Source: Gammaproteobacteria bacterium (GTDB taxonomy: Bacteria; Pseudomonadota; Gammaproteobacteria; Steroidobacterales; Foliamicaceae). Taken from it: a stretch of DNA of 64,000 nucleotides. The stretch spans positions 62,001 through 126,000 of the forward strand of contig WTGP01000027.1 in the NCBI GenBank assembly GCA_011523505.1, written 5' to 3'. The position numbers were made by a program, and so were the translations under genes. The notes beneath the pieces are model-generated. The model was not told the DNA's origin. It did no database searches and worked only from the letters and a program-made list of their open reading frames with translations. This document shows, piece by piece, positions 39,801 through 46,765 of the stretch (positions are counted from its first letter, which is position 1; every line of letters starts with the position of its first letter).

Positions 39801-39868
39801 TACAGGATGCTGATTGCCTACAGCGCGTGATTGCTAATGTGCTGCAATCGGAACAAGAACCAGCTTGA
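36821..39868 (+). CDS. Type III-like restriction enzyme: superfamily 2 helicase with C-terminal nuclease
   Basis: 1015 residues. ATG overlaps the AbiJ-like stop (ATGA). Helicase motifs: Walker A TGSGKTLLMH near residue 145, DEGH (VLVDEGHLGASG) near residue 243, SAT-like FEYSATFNQV, and motif VI QMFGRGVRLKG near residue 556. The C-terminal PD-(D/E)xK nuclease is seen as YPDFLVWL followed by FLDPKG around residues 907-925. This is the Res layout of type III and related ATP-dependent restriction enzymes, which translocate and cut unmodified DNA. It depends on the methyltransferase for specificity. Last gene of the five-gene operon. Confidence 0.9.
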   Translation: MTALQNRLDLNRFICSEFGYDDLSEMLDRLRDVPAGIGAAGASEYVQALYLNPDRASLDRNQLEQYDANIAAHSVRLRMTDEHGRTWKPHQYLALLFTEHYLRRYFEDPVALLADLNAVKSANPLTMSMSDYGPDDLRTLAFQSATGSGKTLLMHVHILQYRHYLSATGGRLNNIVLVTPNEQMSAQHERDLHESGLQARIFSSEASTDVFSPVEIIDLNKLAEKKGIKRVAVGDFGDDNLVLVDEGHLGASGRVWRERRQELASGGFSFEYSATFNQVVGRDEELRDAYGKCLLFDYPYRRFHADGYGKDYSILNLPEGAQDENSNMYLLGCLLTFYQQCRIWRNRGTRWSEFNLAKPLWVFLGKTVTGSSRADQATRSDVVHILKFLGWTLARGDQVRPMIHSLLNGQSGLHDEAGRDYFVGRFPYLDEGDVDGLYADLCETIFHGTGQLHVVYLTAGEGELHLRTADNDPFGVVNVGDSAALYRLLTEQDTRDLQVERELGFAERLFEHVDRADSTVNVVIGARRFIAGWNSWRVSTMGLMHVGVGEGPEIIQMFGRGVRLKGWNMSLKRHRECGVEPPNDSAQLAELEKLYIFGLRANYMQRFREYLQKEGMASEMETARVLVSWNFPASTDLKLIRLNSDRIYGLSDERPVLPGPDAEHTPVTLDLYSRLQSLSSTDAATAEGRGKESVSLTEYADFFGVGRVYERLLLRKRKRDWRNLIIEKKTVEELLRNSGWYQLFLPPERLKGGEFGLIQTLEDIVVDLITEYADRFWRARRQRWEHGQIEVVTLNEEDPNNVEAYELSVNVDKGGLVRDSGDVAYGDFGINPIETSRHAYSPLLHSNQDCEVAIRPVALNDGERQVVEVLSELAKRQDSCLQGKEVFLMRNQTGGRGISLFNDVAYYPDFLVWLKDADSQHLIFLDPKGLVHLGHTEVKKMQMHHEIAEIAKQVRAAHPDLHLHAYILSVTAPDKIGAERRSKDKWEEDGVYFLQDADCLQRVIANVLQSEQEPA

Positions 39869-39962
39869 TATCCAGTCTGCCCACCGTAGCAACATTTCAA
39901 GCGACCTTTTTCGCTAGTCCACACATATGATCTGATTGAACTGAAGGCGCAACATTGCTTCT

Positions 39963-41066
39963 TCAATGCTGTTGAAAGTCGCCATTCGTGATTGCTGGTT
40001 GGTCAACGCCACATACTGGCATTACCACACCCCAGGGATGGGGTGGCGTTGTCCCTCGCTGGTACTGGTAGACAACAATCTGCGGCAGATTTCTCTTGTC
40101 GTAGAGCCTCCCAAATCGAAATACGACACTGCTTTGCGCGGCCAAGAAAAGATGAATGCGATTAACACCTCTATTGCTCAAGCCAATTACAGTTTCCAAG
40201 AACTGCGAGCCAAGTGCCTTTTGCTTTTCCTCAGACCAGTGGGCATCTGGAGATCCGTTCTTGAGTTCCAGCGTCACTATTGGAATATTGTTTGTCTTTG
40301 CCCTAACGTCTTCTGCTCGAACTTGGTACGAGACAGATACTACCAAGCATACTTCGGGTGAGTTACGCGGGAGGCTCCCCATACCTGTGCGCCTGAACCG
40401 TTCGCCGTCGTCTATTCCGTCAAGCTTACGCCAAGCGCCTCCTTGCCGATCCCAATCGATAATCTGAACTGCACTCTCATCGTCAATAAGCACGCCAGCA
40501 AGAAACGTCATTGGCACCGGTGCAAGACCTCCATACACAATCGTTAAATCCCGGCGGTCAAAGCCATTTGTGCGCTGCCTGATGCTACTGGGCAGTGAAA
40601 TCAACTCTCCGAGAGCTGCCTCGGGGTCGACGATTTCGCCGTCTTTGATGCCTTGACACAGATTGATCAAGAGAGCATCTCTCCGTCCGGGAACACTTGA
40701 GGGCACTGCCTCAACTAATGCATTACCTTGAGTATTGCGTAGACCGCGAAGTTCCACAACGACTACCTTGCTACGTTCGTTGAGTTCTTTCTCCGATTTG
40801 AGGCGTTGCGATTCCCACAACAATCCTGCCATTAGCAGCAGAAATCCGATGATGACCCCTGCGAGGCCCAAGACATCAGGAGTTCCCCCCGAACTGTCAA
40901 AACCAATTGTGACCTGTCTGTCCCCGACGGGAAGCGAAAGATCCACGCCCCAGCCAGTAACTAAGACAAGCGTTATTACCAGGCCAGTACGCATGACAAT
41001 TAATGCAGAAGAGCGCCGCCGGAATAGCCAATCGGTCAACGACTTGATGAAGTGCCTAAGCAACAT
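39963..41066 (-). CDS. Two-transmembrane SAVED effector of CBASS (Cap14-like)
   Basis: 367 residues from the ATG at 41066; a GTG two codons earlier, or a longer frame to 41171 overlapping the E2 gene by 55 bases, are alternatives. Two transmembrane helices (about residues 21-41 and 65-84) precede a cytosolic SAVED domain (about 110-365). The SAVED signature is GVNRIHLFLAAQSSVVFRFG, then LYDKRNLPQIVVYQYQRG. SAVED domains bind cyclic oligonucleotides; in the two-transmembrane architecture known as Cap14, ligand binding leads to disruption of the inner membrane and death of the infected cell. The third gene of the CBASS operon. Confidence 0.88.
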   Translation of the reverse strand: MLLRHFIKSLTDWLFRRRSSALIVMRTGLVITLVLVTGWGVDLSLPVGDRQVTIGFDSSGGTPDVLGLAGVIIGFLLLMAGLLWESQRLKSEKELNERSKVVVVELRGLRNTQGNALVEAVPSSVPGRRDALLINLCQGIKDGEIVDPEAALGELISLPSSIRQRTNGFDRRDLTIVYGGLAPVPMTFLAGVLIDDESAVQIIDWDRQGGAWRKLDGIDDGERFRRTGMGSLPRNSPEVCLVVSVSYQVRAEDVRAKTNNIPIVTLELKNGSPDAHWSEEKQKALGSQFLETVIGLSNRGVNRIHLFLAAQSSVVFRFGRLYDKRNLPQIVVYQYQRGTTPPHPWGVVMPVCGVDQPAITNGDFQQH

Positions 41067-41115
41067 GCTCACCGAAAACTCTGAATGCTCACTACCAATT
41101 GGACGAGTGCAATCA

Positions 41116-41868
41116 TCAGAAGCGTCGCCGCCGGGCACGACGGCGGTTCTTGCCCTTGGCGATCCGCCCAATCTGCTTCAAAAGCGGGTCAGGCAGGCTT
41201 AACTCGTTGTCTTTGAACTTTTCGAACAAATGGTCGAGCGCACATGACAGATCGTGAGTCAGCGTATGCGGCGTATGATGCTTGTGTAGATCAAGGAGGA
41301 TGGGTCCATGGCAATGTCGCACTCTCTGGCCGCTCCCGCACGGACAGTTGTGGTGGCCCCTGTATCCGTATTCATACAAGAAACAAATGAAGGCTACGGC
41401 TTGTACCTCTTCGCGCAAATTTAGCCTATTGGTGTAGTACTCGATTATTCCTTCTCCACCGTGCTTTTGTTCGCCGAATGGATGCTCCCCGTGTTCGTTC
41501 CAGTAGCAATAGCCGTAGAAATAAGGGATTACCAGACCATTCATGAAGCCCAATAGTGATGGCTGTCTCGAAAATATACGCCGCAACTCAATTGGCACTC
41601 CCAAACACAGGGTCCCGTTTGGGAAGACATGCTCGTACTCACTATGGATTTTTCCTCCAGTCTCCCTGATTTCTGGAAGTATTGCTGAGTACGCAGTCGG
41701 GACTCGCACCTCAATCTCAAAGGTGTCGGCTATGCGCGGGAGGTCTTCGGGAACCGCCTCGAAGGCTAGGTTTCCGGAAATAACAATCTCGCTGTTCGGC
41801 TCCTCGTGGGTGTTGAGGCCCTGGTGAATCGCTAGCAGTTCGGTTATCTCAGCCGCCATGTCGTGCAT
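41116..41868 (-). CDS. E2-like conjugating protein with SEC-C zinc motif (Cap2-short type)
   Basis: 250 residues. The ATG at 41868 overlaps the CD-NTase gene by 20 bases; an ATG at 41859 is also possible. The N-terminal 110 residues look like the prokaryotic E2 fold: FEIEVRVPTAYSAILPEIRE, then HVFPNGTLCLG with the likely catalytic Cys88. At residues 175-188 the SEC-C motif CPCGSGQRVRHCHG is complete, and the C-terminus is strongly basic (GKNRRRARRRRF). There is no E1 or JAB domain. In type II-short CBASS an E2 protein alone processes the CD-NTase C-terminus and primes it. The SEC-C plus basic tail could bind nucleic acid or ribosomes (inference). Confidence 0.8.
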   Translation of the reverse strand: MHDMAAEITELLAIHQGLNTHEEPNSEIVISGNLAFEAVPEDLPRIADTFEIEVRVPTAYSAILPEIRETGGKIHSEYEHVFPNGTLCLGVPIELRRIFSRQPSLLGFMNGLVIPYFYGYCYWNEHGEHPFGEQKHGGEGIIEYYTNRLNLREEVQAVAFICFLYEYGYRGHHNCPCGSGQRVRHCHGPILLDLHKHHTPHTLTHDLSCALDHLFEKFKDNELSLPDPLLKQIGRIAKGKNRRRARRRRF

Positions 41869-43063
41869 TTGGCCCCCAAGGTCTGGCTGGCCGAGAAATC
41901 GTCACCCTAGGCGGCTGGGAAGGAGTAGCGGGTGCAGGCACAATCAGCCCAATGTGATTGGCTACGACTGACGCTCCGAGCGTCGCGATTAATTGACTAC
42001 GCGCCATATCTGCACTGCCACTACCCACTATGTCCACTAGATCTTTCTTTACAGATGCTACCCACCAAAAGAAGGAACGCGCACGCGCGTGATTATCCTC
42101 GTGCCAGCGGTCCGCAAAATTCTCTTCGGGGTTAACGGGATTGCCTATATACCATTTACCGTCAGGTGTTCTGGAGATTAGATTGGATGTTTGGGAAGTG
42201 CCGTGAACGAAATCGGAATCGACGAGACTAGCAAAGGCGTGTAGTTTCGAAACAATTGCGCTCAGTGCAGAAAAGACATCCAACTCTCCAGAATAAAGCT
42301 GTGCCGTGAGCGTTGTGATGATGATTGAAATTGGCGCGTGTTTCGTTCTCTGGCTGCCGTTGAACTTCGAATCTCGGTGCCGCTTAAATATCTGAATCGT
42401 TCGCTGAAGAGGGGTACGAACAAGTTGGTCAGGTACGTCTTCGACCGAGGCATAGACTCCAGCGGCGCGTGACTGTATGAGCTGCTTTTGTTCCCACTGC
42501 ACTTGATCAAAAGCCCGCCTATTTTTTTGGTCAAACCAGTAGGCGTAGCCCTTCGGGTCGCTTGTCGACCAACGGTAGGTGTTCCCATCCTTATTCGTGA
42601 TCGAAATTGCGGTTGCCGATAACGATTGTTTTTTCGGCACTGCAGGCAAAATATCGAGGTGGAAACCAATTCCGTCCTTCTCCGCGTACTGAAGTGTCCA
42701 GCACCGCTTTCCTTCCTTGTCTCGCATTTGCCTATACACGTCGTGCTCGTTAATGCGTTGGCCAACCATTAACTTGACTGAACCAGCATCAGTCAGATGT
42801 CTCGGAATTGGGAGTTGGCAGACCAAGTCGATGTCGTAATCGGACTCAACGCCATGTCTGATTGGTCTTACGACAGTGCCCAATCGAAAAGAACCCTGCG
42901 GATAGATATCCGGCGTTCCAGCACATGGATATTCGCCGGCCTCCAACCAACGCCCCACCGCTTGGTAGCGTTCGACTGCATCCCGGTACTTGCTAGGCGG
43001 GATATCCAGGTCCTCCGCTACTTTCGCCAGCAGCTTGGAGTATCTTCTTTTATCGATTGTCAT
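41849..43063 (-). CDS. CD-NTase (SMODS nucleotidyltransferase) of CBASS
   Basis: 404 residues. The polymerase-beta-like active site is intact: Gly-Ser at 57-58 (YPQGSFRLGTVVRP), Asp77 and Asp79 in SDYDIDLVC, and Asp137 in GFHLDILPAVPK. It would make a cyclic di- or trinucleotide when phage infection is sensed. The C-terminus is ...GPNARHGG, ending in Gly-Gly, as expected for a substrate of E2-mediated conjugation. First gene of the minus-strand operon, with GAGGTG before the ATG and a good promoter (43151-43179). The exact clade and product cannot be read by eye. Confidence 0.92.
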   Translation of the reverse strand: MTIDKRRYSKLLAKVAEDLDIPPSKYRDAVERYQAVGRWLEAGEYPCAGTPDIYPQGSFRLGTVVRPIRHGVESDYDIDLVCQLPIPRHLTDAGSVKLMVGQRINEHDVYRQMRDKEGKRCWTLQYAEKDGIGFHLDILPAVPKKQSLSATAISITNKDGNTYRWSTSDPKGYAYWFDQKNRRAFDQVQWEQKQLIQSRAAGVYASVEDVPDQLVRTPLQRTIQIFKRHRDSKFNGSQRTKHAPISIIITTLTAQLYSGELDVFSALSAIVSKLHAFASLVDSDFVHGTSQTSNLISRTPDGKWYIGNPVNPEENFADRWHEDNHARARSFFWWVASVKKDLVDIVGSGSADMARSQLIATLGASVVANHIGLIVPAPATPSQPPRVTISRPARPWGPNARHGG

Positions 43064-43095
43064 CCAATTTCACCTCGTTGTCGCGGCAAGATTTC

Positions 43096-43124
43096 TTGAC
43101 CGGTGTTGGCTGATCTGGTACAAA
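43096..43124 (+). promoter_or_regulatory. Sigma-70 promoter for the HTH-metallopeptidase pair
   Basis: TTGACC (43096-43101), 17 bases, TACAAA (43119-43124). The start point would be near 43131, inside the inverted repeat 43127-43144, which would allow self-repression. An 85-base leader precedes the ATG at 43216. Confidence 0.6.
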
Positions 43125-43126
43125 TG

Positions 43127-43144
43127 CGTTTCAATCGTGAAACG
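43127..43144. promoter_or_regulatory. Inverted repeat CGTTTCA-N4-TGAAACG (candidate repressor operator 1)
   Basis: Perfect 7-bp arms with spacer ATCG. It covers the predicted transcription start of the rightward promoter and lies just downstream of the leftward -10, so a dimeric HTH repressor bound here could silence both units. Confidence 0.6.
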
Positions 43145-43150
43145 GATGGC

Positions 43151-43179
43151 ACCTTACCGTGAATCGTTGCATATGTCAA
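43151..43179 (-). promoter_or_regulatory. Sigma-70 promoter for the CBASS operon
   Basis: On the minus strand a perfect TTGACA (43179-43174), 17 bases, then TAAGGT (43156-43151), 88 bases before the CD-NTase ATG. The -35 lies inside the inverted repeat 43162-43185. Confidence 0.55.
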
Positions 43180-43185
43180 ACGATT
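43162..43185. promoter_or_regulatory. Inverted repeat AATCGTT-N10-AACGATT (candidate repressor operator 2)
   Basis: Perfect 7-bp arms separated by 10 bases, about three helical turns overall. It embraces the -35 element of the CBASS promoter. With operator 1 it makes a compact divergent control region. Confidence 0.55.
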
Positions 43186-43215
43186 ACTGTCTCATAAGAT
43201 AAACGGAGAATCGCC

Positions 43216-43554
43216 ATGCCTCAACCTTCGCTTGATAGCCTTGGTCAGTTGGTTGCAGAACGGCGAGGAAGCCTAGGCATTCGTGCTGCTGCTGCGAAAA
43301 TCGGGATATCGCCTGCAACTCTGTCCAGGGTTGAAAATGGGCACCTTCCGGACTTGGCCAATTTTCAAAAAATCTGCCGCTGGCTAAGGATTGATCCATC
43401 AACAGTGCTGGGCTTTGACAATGATGCCCTCGACAGGCCCGTGGCCGCCGTTCATTTTCGAAAACAGCAGACCATGGAACTCGAAACAGCCAAAGCTCTC
43501 GCGGAAATGATCTTAGCGGCTCAACGCGGGCTTATGGCACGGAAACAACTTTGA
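43216..43554 (+). CDS. XRE-family HTH repressor (CapH-like)
   Basis: 112 residues. An N-terminal helix-turn-helix (residues 8-65) is clear from LGQLVAERRGSLGIRAAAAKIGISPATLSRVENGHLPDLANFQKICRWL. The C-terminal helical part (77-112), with QQTMELETAKALAEMILAAQR, probably serves for dimerisation. GGAG lies 7 bases before the ATG. Divergent from the CBASS operon and followed after 4 bases by a metallopeptidase, the arrangement reported for CapH-CapP, in which CapP cleaves CapH after DNA damage and so derepresses CBASS. Confidence 0.85.
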   Translation: MPQPSLDSLGQLVAERRGSLGIRAAAAKIGISPATLSRVENGHLPDLANFQKICRWLRIDPSTVLGFDNDALDRPVAAVHFRKQQTMELETAKALAEMILAAQRGLMARKQL

Positions 43555-43558
43555 ATCA

Positions 43559-44146
43559 ATGCGCCGCGGATTCAAGGCTTGGTGCGAAAAGACCGCCATC
43601 GACTATCGCGGGGAACTAGGTATAGAAGTTGCCGACCGCCTGAACCCAAAAGACTTGGCCCAACATCTTGGTGTATTAGTCTGGAAGCCTGAAGATATAC
43701 CTGATTTTGATCATCGAAGTTTGCATCAACTAACGCAGGCTGATCCCGAAAGTTGGTCCGCCGTGACGATCCGAATAGCTGAATCTCACTTGACTATTGT
43801 CAATTCAACACACTCGCGAGCAAGGCAACGCAGCAGCCTATGTCATGAACTGTCACATTTGATTCTCAAACATGAGCCGGATCGAATCGATCTTTCTCCC
43901 GATGGCCATTTGTTGCTAAGTTCTTATGAGGGCGACAAAGAAGAGGAAGCCGACTGGCTCTCCTCTACTTTGTTGGTGCCGCGTGCAGGATTACAAAAGA
44001 AGTACCGATCAACTCGTAATTCTCGAGCCTTGGCCAATCACTTTGGCGTCAGTGCTGACATGCTGAACTGGCGTCTGCGGATGACTGGTGTGGTAATACA
44101 GACCAATCGGGCGCGCGCGTGGGCGCGACGGCGGGCCGGAATCTAG
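43559..44146 (+). CDS. ImmA/IrrE-type zinc metallopeptidase (CapP-like)
   Basis: 195 residues. The zinc site is HELSH at 96-100 (RSSLCHELSHLILKHEP) with a downstream acidic cluster EEEADWLSSTLLVP supplying the third ligand. A Cys (Cys95) sits immediately before the HELSH; as I recall, CapP activation has been linked to a cysteine-switch change in zinc coordination, so this residue is of interest. The C-terminal part (NSRALANHFGVSADMLNWRLRMTGV) is the helical region common in ImmA/IrrE proteins. It should cleave the HTH repressor encoded 4 bases upstream. Confidence 0.85.
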   Translation: MRRGFKAWCEKTAIDYRGELGIEVADRLNPKDLAQHLGVLVWKPEDIPDFDHRSLHQLTQADPESWSAVTIRIAESHLTIVNSTHSRARQRSSLCHELSHLILKHEPDRIDLSPDGHLLLSSYEGDKEEEADWLSSTLLVPRAGLQKKYRSTRNSRALANHFGVSADMLNWRLRMTGVVIQTNRARAWARRRAGI

Positions 44147-44275
44147 GCTGAAACTTTGCGCTTAGGCCAAGGCTGTGGCGCGGTCCATTCAGCAACATAG
44201 GTCCCGTCACCCGCGTAGCGGGCCGTCTTCCGCGCTCAGGTTGGCACCCTCCGCGCGGATTCTTCCGATACTCGG

Positions 44276-46741
44276 CTAGAAGTTGTAGGCCAGGCGTATG
44301 CCGTAGCTCCTCGGTATGGGAGCGGAGACCCGGACTTCGTTCTTGTTCGGTCCCCGGATAAAGGTGAACAGGTCAACGCCGAGACCACCCTGTATGAATT
44401 CATCGTGATCCAGGGCGTTCTCGACGAAGGCCTCGACCGAAAGACTCGTTCCGCGTAAGCCGATGCGAATGTTCACGTTGTCGTAGGGCGACGTCTTCGC
44501 GATATTGGAAAAGTCCGTGTAGCGGCTTCCCTGGTGGGCCCAGTCCACGCGGCCGTACCAGTCCCAGTCGCCCATCAGATTGTCTTCGTACTGACCGGAA
44601 ACGGCCCATGTGACCCGCGGCGCGCTGGGCAGTTCATTCCCCACCACGCCGTCGAAGCTGCCGTAAACCAGGTTGCAGTCGCCGCAAACGAAGGACTTGA
44701 CCTCGGTATCGTTGAGGCCGTACGAGCCGGCGAACGTCAGGTTCTCGGTGGCCTGAAACTGGCCTTCGAACTCGATGCCCCTGAGTTCCGCCGTGCCGTT
44801 GTTCAGGACGATGTTGATCAGGTTGGCCACGCCGTCGGCAACCACGGGAATGCTGTTGCCGACCTGCCCGTTCAGCCATTCGTCGTAGTACAGGGCCAGC
44901 GTGGTCCGGGCGCGGCCTCCCAGCCAGGTGGCTTTCCAGCCGAGCTCGTAGTTGTCGAGCTTCTCCTCGAGAATATTGAGGCCGGCCGTGGGCGCCACGG
45001 CCCTGAGCGCATCCAGCACGGCCTGACTTGCGCCGGCCAGCACCGCGTTGAAGCGTCCCGGTCGAAAACCGCGCGAATACAGCACGTAAACCGTCGAGTT
45101 GTCGGCGTACTTGTAGTCAAGCGAGATGCGCGGAGCGAAGCTCTCGAACGTCGCGCTGAAAGCCAGCGGCGATTCGGGCGGGAGCTGATTCACGCCGATC
45201 AGCGTGTTCTCCGAGATCTTGTCCCACTGGTAGCGCGCTTCGGCGCTCAGGGTCAGTTTGGGCGTGATGTCAAAATAGGCGGCGCCGAACACGGCTGGAG
45301 TTTCCACCTCGCGTTCCACGATGGCCGCCGTGAAGAACGGCCCGATGATCAGGTTGCCGTACACCGTCTGGCCCGGCGAATACGCATCAAAGTAATTGAA
45401 GCCCGCGACCCAGCGGAGGCGCTTGTCCTGGGGCGCCGTGACGCGGAACTCCTGGCTCCAGTCCTCCTGCTCGCTCTGGAGGGCCAGCGTGGTATTCCAG
45501 TCCGGACGGACGTCCGTGCGGCCGAATACGCCGATAAAAAGTGGAGCAAATGGGTTGGGCCGCGAGCGGCCGTCGCGGTAGTTCAGGTCGATGACGTTCT
45601 GGTTCTTGTCGGTATGGAATGCCGACAGCGAAGTGAACGAGTAACCCGACGAATGGTCGAAGTCGATGCGCAGGCTGGTCTGGAAGGCCTCCCGCTTCAG
45701 GCCCGGTTCGCGATGGAAATCGGGATCGAACACGAGCCAGTTGGGATTCGGGTCGAACAGCGTTTTCTCGAGGATCGGATCGATGACCGTGTCGGCGGAA
45801 AAGATCGCCGGGTCCACCTCGCCCATGCTCGGCAGCTCGCCGCAAACATAGCCGAACGCGGCGCGTGAGCCCGGTTGAACCCCGGGGCGAAGCGGCGCGC
45901 TCAACGGATCGCAACTGCCGTCGATATTGCCGCGCCCATTGAATTGATCCTGCTTGAGCGCGAACTGCGTGGCGGCCCAGTCCTCATCCACGAAGAAATT
46001 GACGAACAGCTTCGCCTTCAGCGAGTCGGTGGGCGTGAAAACGATCGAGGTGGAAATGGAATTGGTGGTGCGTTCGCCCAGTTCATCGGACGGATCGGCG
46101 TAGTTGTCGATGTATCCCCCCTGACGCCAGTGCCGGCCGCTGACCCGCATCGACAGCTTGTCCTTGACGATGGGGCCCTCGACCATGATGTGCTGTTCGT
46201 TGGACCCGAAACTTGAAAAATTGGTGGAGATACGCCCGCCGAATTCATCACCGGGTTCCTTCATGACGAAATTCAGGGCGCCGACGAACGTGGACCGGCC
46301 GAAATACGCGCTCTGGGGGCCTTTCAGGATCTCGACCCGCTCGGTGTCGACAATGCTGGGCGAGTAGCCGCCCACTACCGGGGCGCCGTCGATGAACAGC
46401 AGTCCGCCGGCGTTTATGCCCACGTTGATGTTCAGGTACAGGCCCCGGAACACCAGGGCGTTGCGCGAACGGTCATTGCGCCCCGACCCGCCCTGCTGGT
46501 TGGTGAAGCTGAGACTGGGCGTATACAACTGAATGTCGGTCAGCTCCGCCATGTCGATGGCTTCCAGTTCCTCGGCGGAGAAGGCCGTAATGGCCAACGG
46601 CACTTCCATCAGGTTCTCTTCGACCTTTCGGGCCGTCACCACGATTTCTTCCAGCGCCAGTTCCTGCGCGCTCGCCGGTGTGCCCGAAAGCACGAACAAC
46701 GGAATCGCCGCGGCGGTGGCCGCAATCAGAATACGTCTCAT
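44276..46741 (-). CDS. TonB-dependent outer membrane receptor
   Basis: 821 residues. Signal peptide to TPASAQ, then LEEIVVTARKVEENLMEVPLAITAF (TonB box and plug start), FIDGAPVVGGYSPSIVDTERVEILKGPQSAYFGRSTF, and a barrel ending GIRLAYNF. It shares plug wording with the receptors at 19925 and 22415, so these three form one subfamily. A GGAGGGGACTG site precedes the ATG. Ligand unknown. The 129 bases between it and the defence island hold no gene that I can see. Confidence 0.92.
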   Translation of the reverse strand: MRRILIAATAAAIPLFVLSGTPASAQELALEEIVVTARKVEENLMEVPLAITAFSAEELEAIDMAELTDIQLYTPSLSFTNQQGGSGRNDRSRNALVFRGLYLNINVGINAGGLLFIDGAPVVGGYSPSIVDTERVEILKGPQSAYFGRSTFVGALNFVMKEPGDEFGGRISTNFSSFGSNEQHIMVEGPIVKDKLSMRVSGRHWRQGGYIDNYADPSDELGERTTNSISTSIVFTPTDSLKAKLFVNFFVDEDWAATQFALKQDQFNGRGNIDGSCDPLSAPLRPGVQPGSRAAFGYVCGELPSMGEVDPAIFSADTVIDPILEKTLFDPNPNWLVFDPDFHREPGLKREAFQTSLRIDFDHSSGYSFTSLSAFHTDKNQNVIDLNYRDGRSRPNPFAPLFIGVFGRTDVRPDWNTTLALQSEQEDWSQEFRVTAPQDKRLRWVAGFNYFDAYSPGQTVYGNLIIGPFFTAAIVEREVETPAVFGAAYFDITPKLTLSAEARYQWDKISENTLIGVNQLPPESPLAFSATFESFAPRISLDYKYADNSTVYVLYSRGFRPGRFNAVLAGASQAVLDALRAVAPTAGLNILEEKLDNYELGWKATWLGGRARTTLALYYDEWLNGQVGNSIPVVADGVANLINIVLNNGTAELRGIEFEGQFQATENLTFAGSYGLNDTEVKSFVCGDCNLVYGSFDGVVGNELPSAPRVTWAVSGQYEDNLMGDWDWYGRVDWAHQGSRYTDFSNIAKTSPYDNVNIRIGLRGTSLSVEAFVENALDHDEFIQGGLGVDLFTFIRGPNKNEVRVSAPIPRSYGIRLAYNF

Positions 46742-46765
46742 CTTCAGTCCCCTCCAAACAACGCG

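Larger units (their letters stand above)
32162..44146. other. Defence island (toxin-antitoxin, type III-like restriction with Abi protein, CBASS with CapH/CapP-type regulators)
   Basis: Ten contiguous genes, all with defence-type domains, lie between the purD-racemase unit and a TonB receptor. Several of them, notably 35922-36824 and 39963-44146, are visibly richer in A and T and use codons rare in the flanking housekeeping genes. No integrase, transposase, tRNA target or flanking direct repeat was found, so the mode of acquisition is not readable from this window. Confidence 0.8.

Noticed and set aside
39893..39915. Terminator after the restriction gene (AGCGA/TCGCT hairpin)
   Set aside because: Only a 5-bp stem, and the T-run is in the loop rather than after the stem.
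43216..44146. HTH plus ImmA/IrrE pair as a toxin-antitoxin or prophage ImmR/ImmA system
   Set aside because: No phage genes are nearby and the divergent placement with a CBASS operon fits CapH/CapP better; prophage origin remains a remote possibility.
32035..44240. Attachment-site repeats flanking the defence island
   Set aside because: By eye only CCCGC-TAGCG-like short matches occur near both ends; too short and imperfect to support integration.
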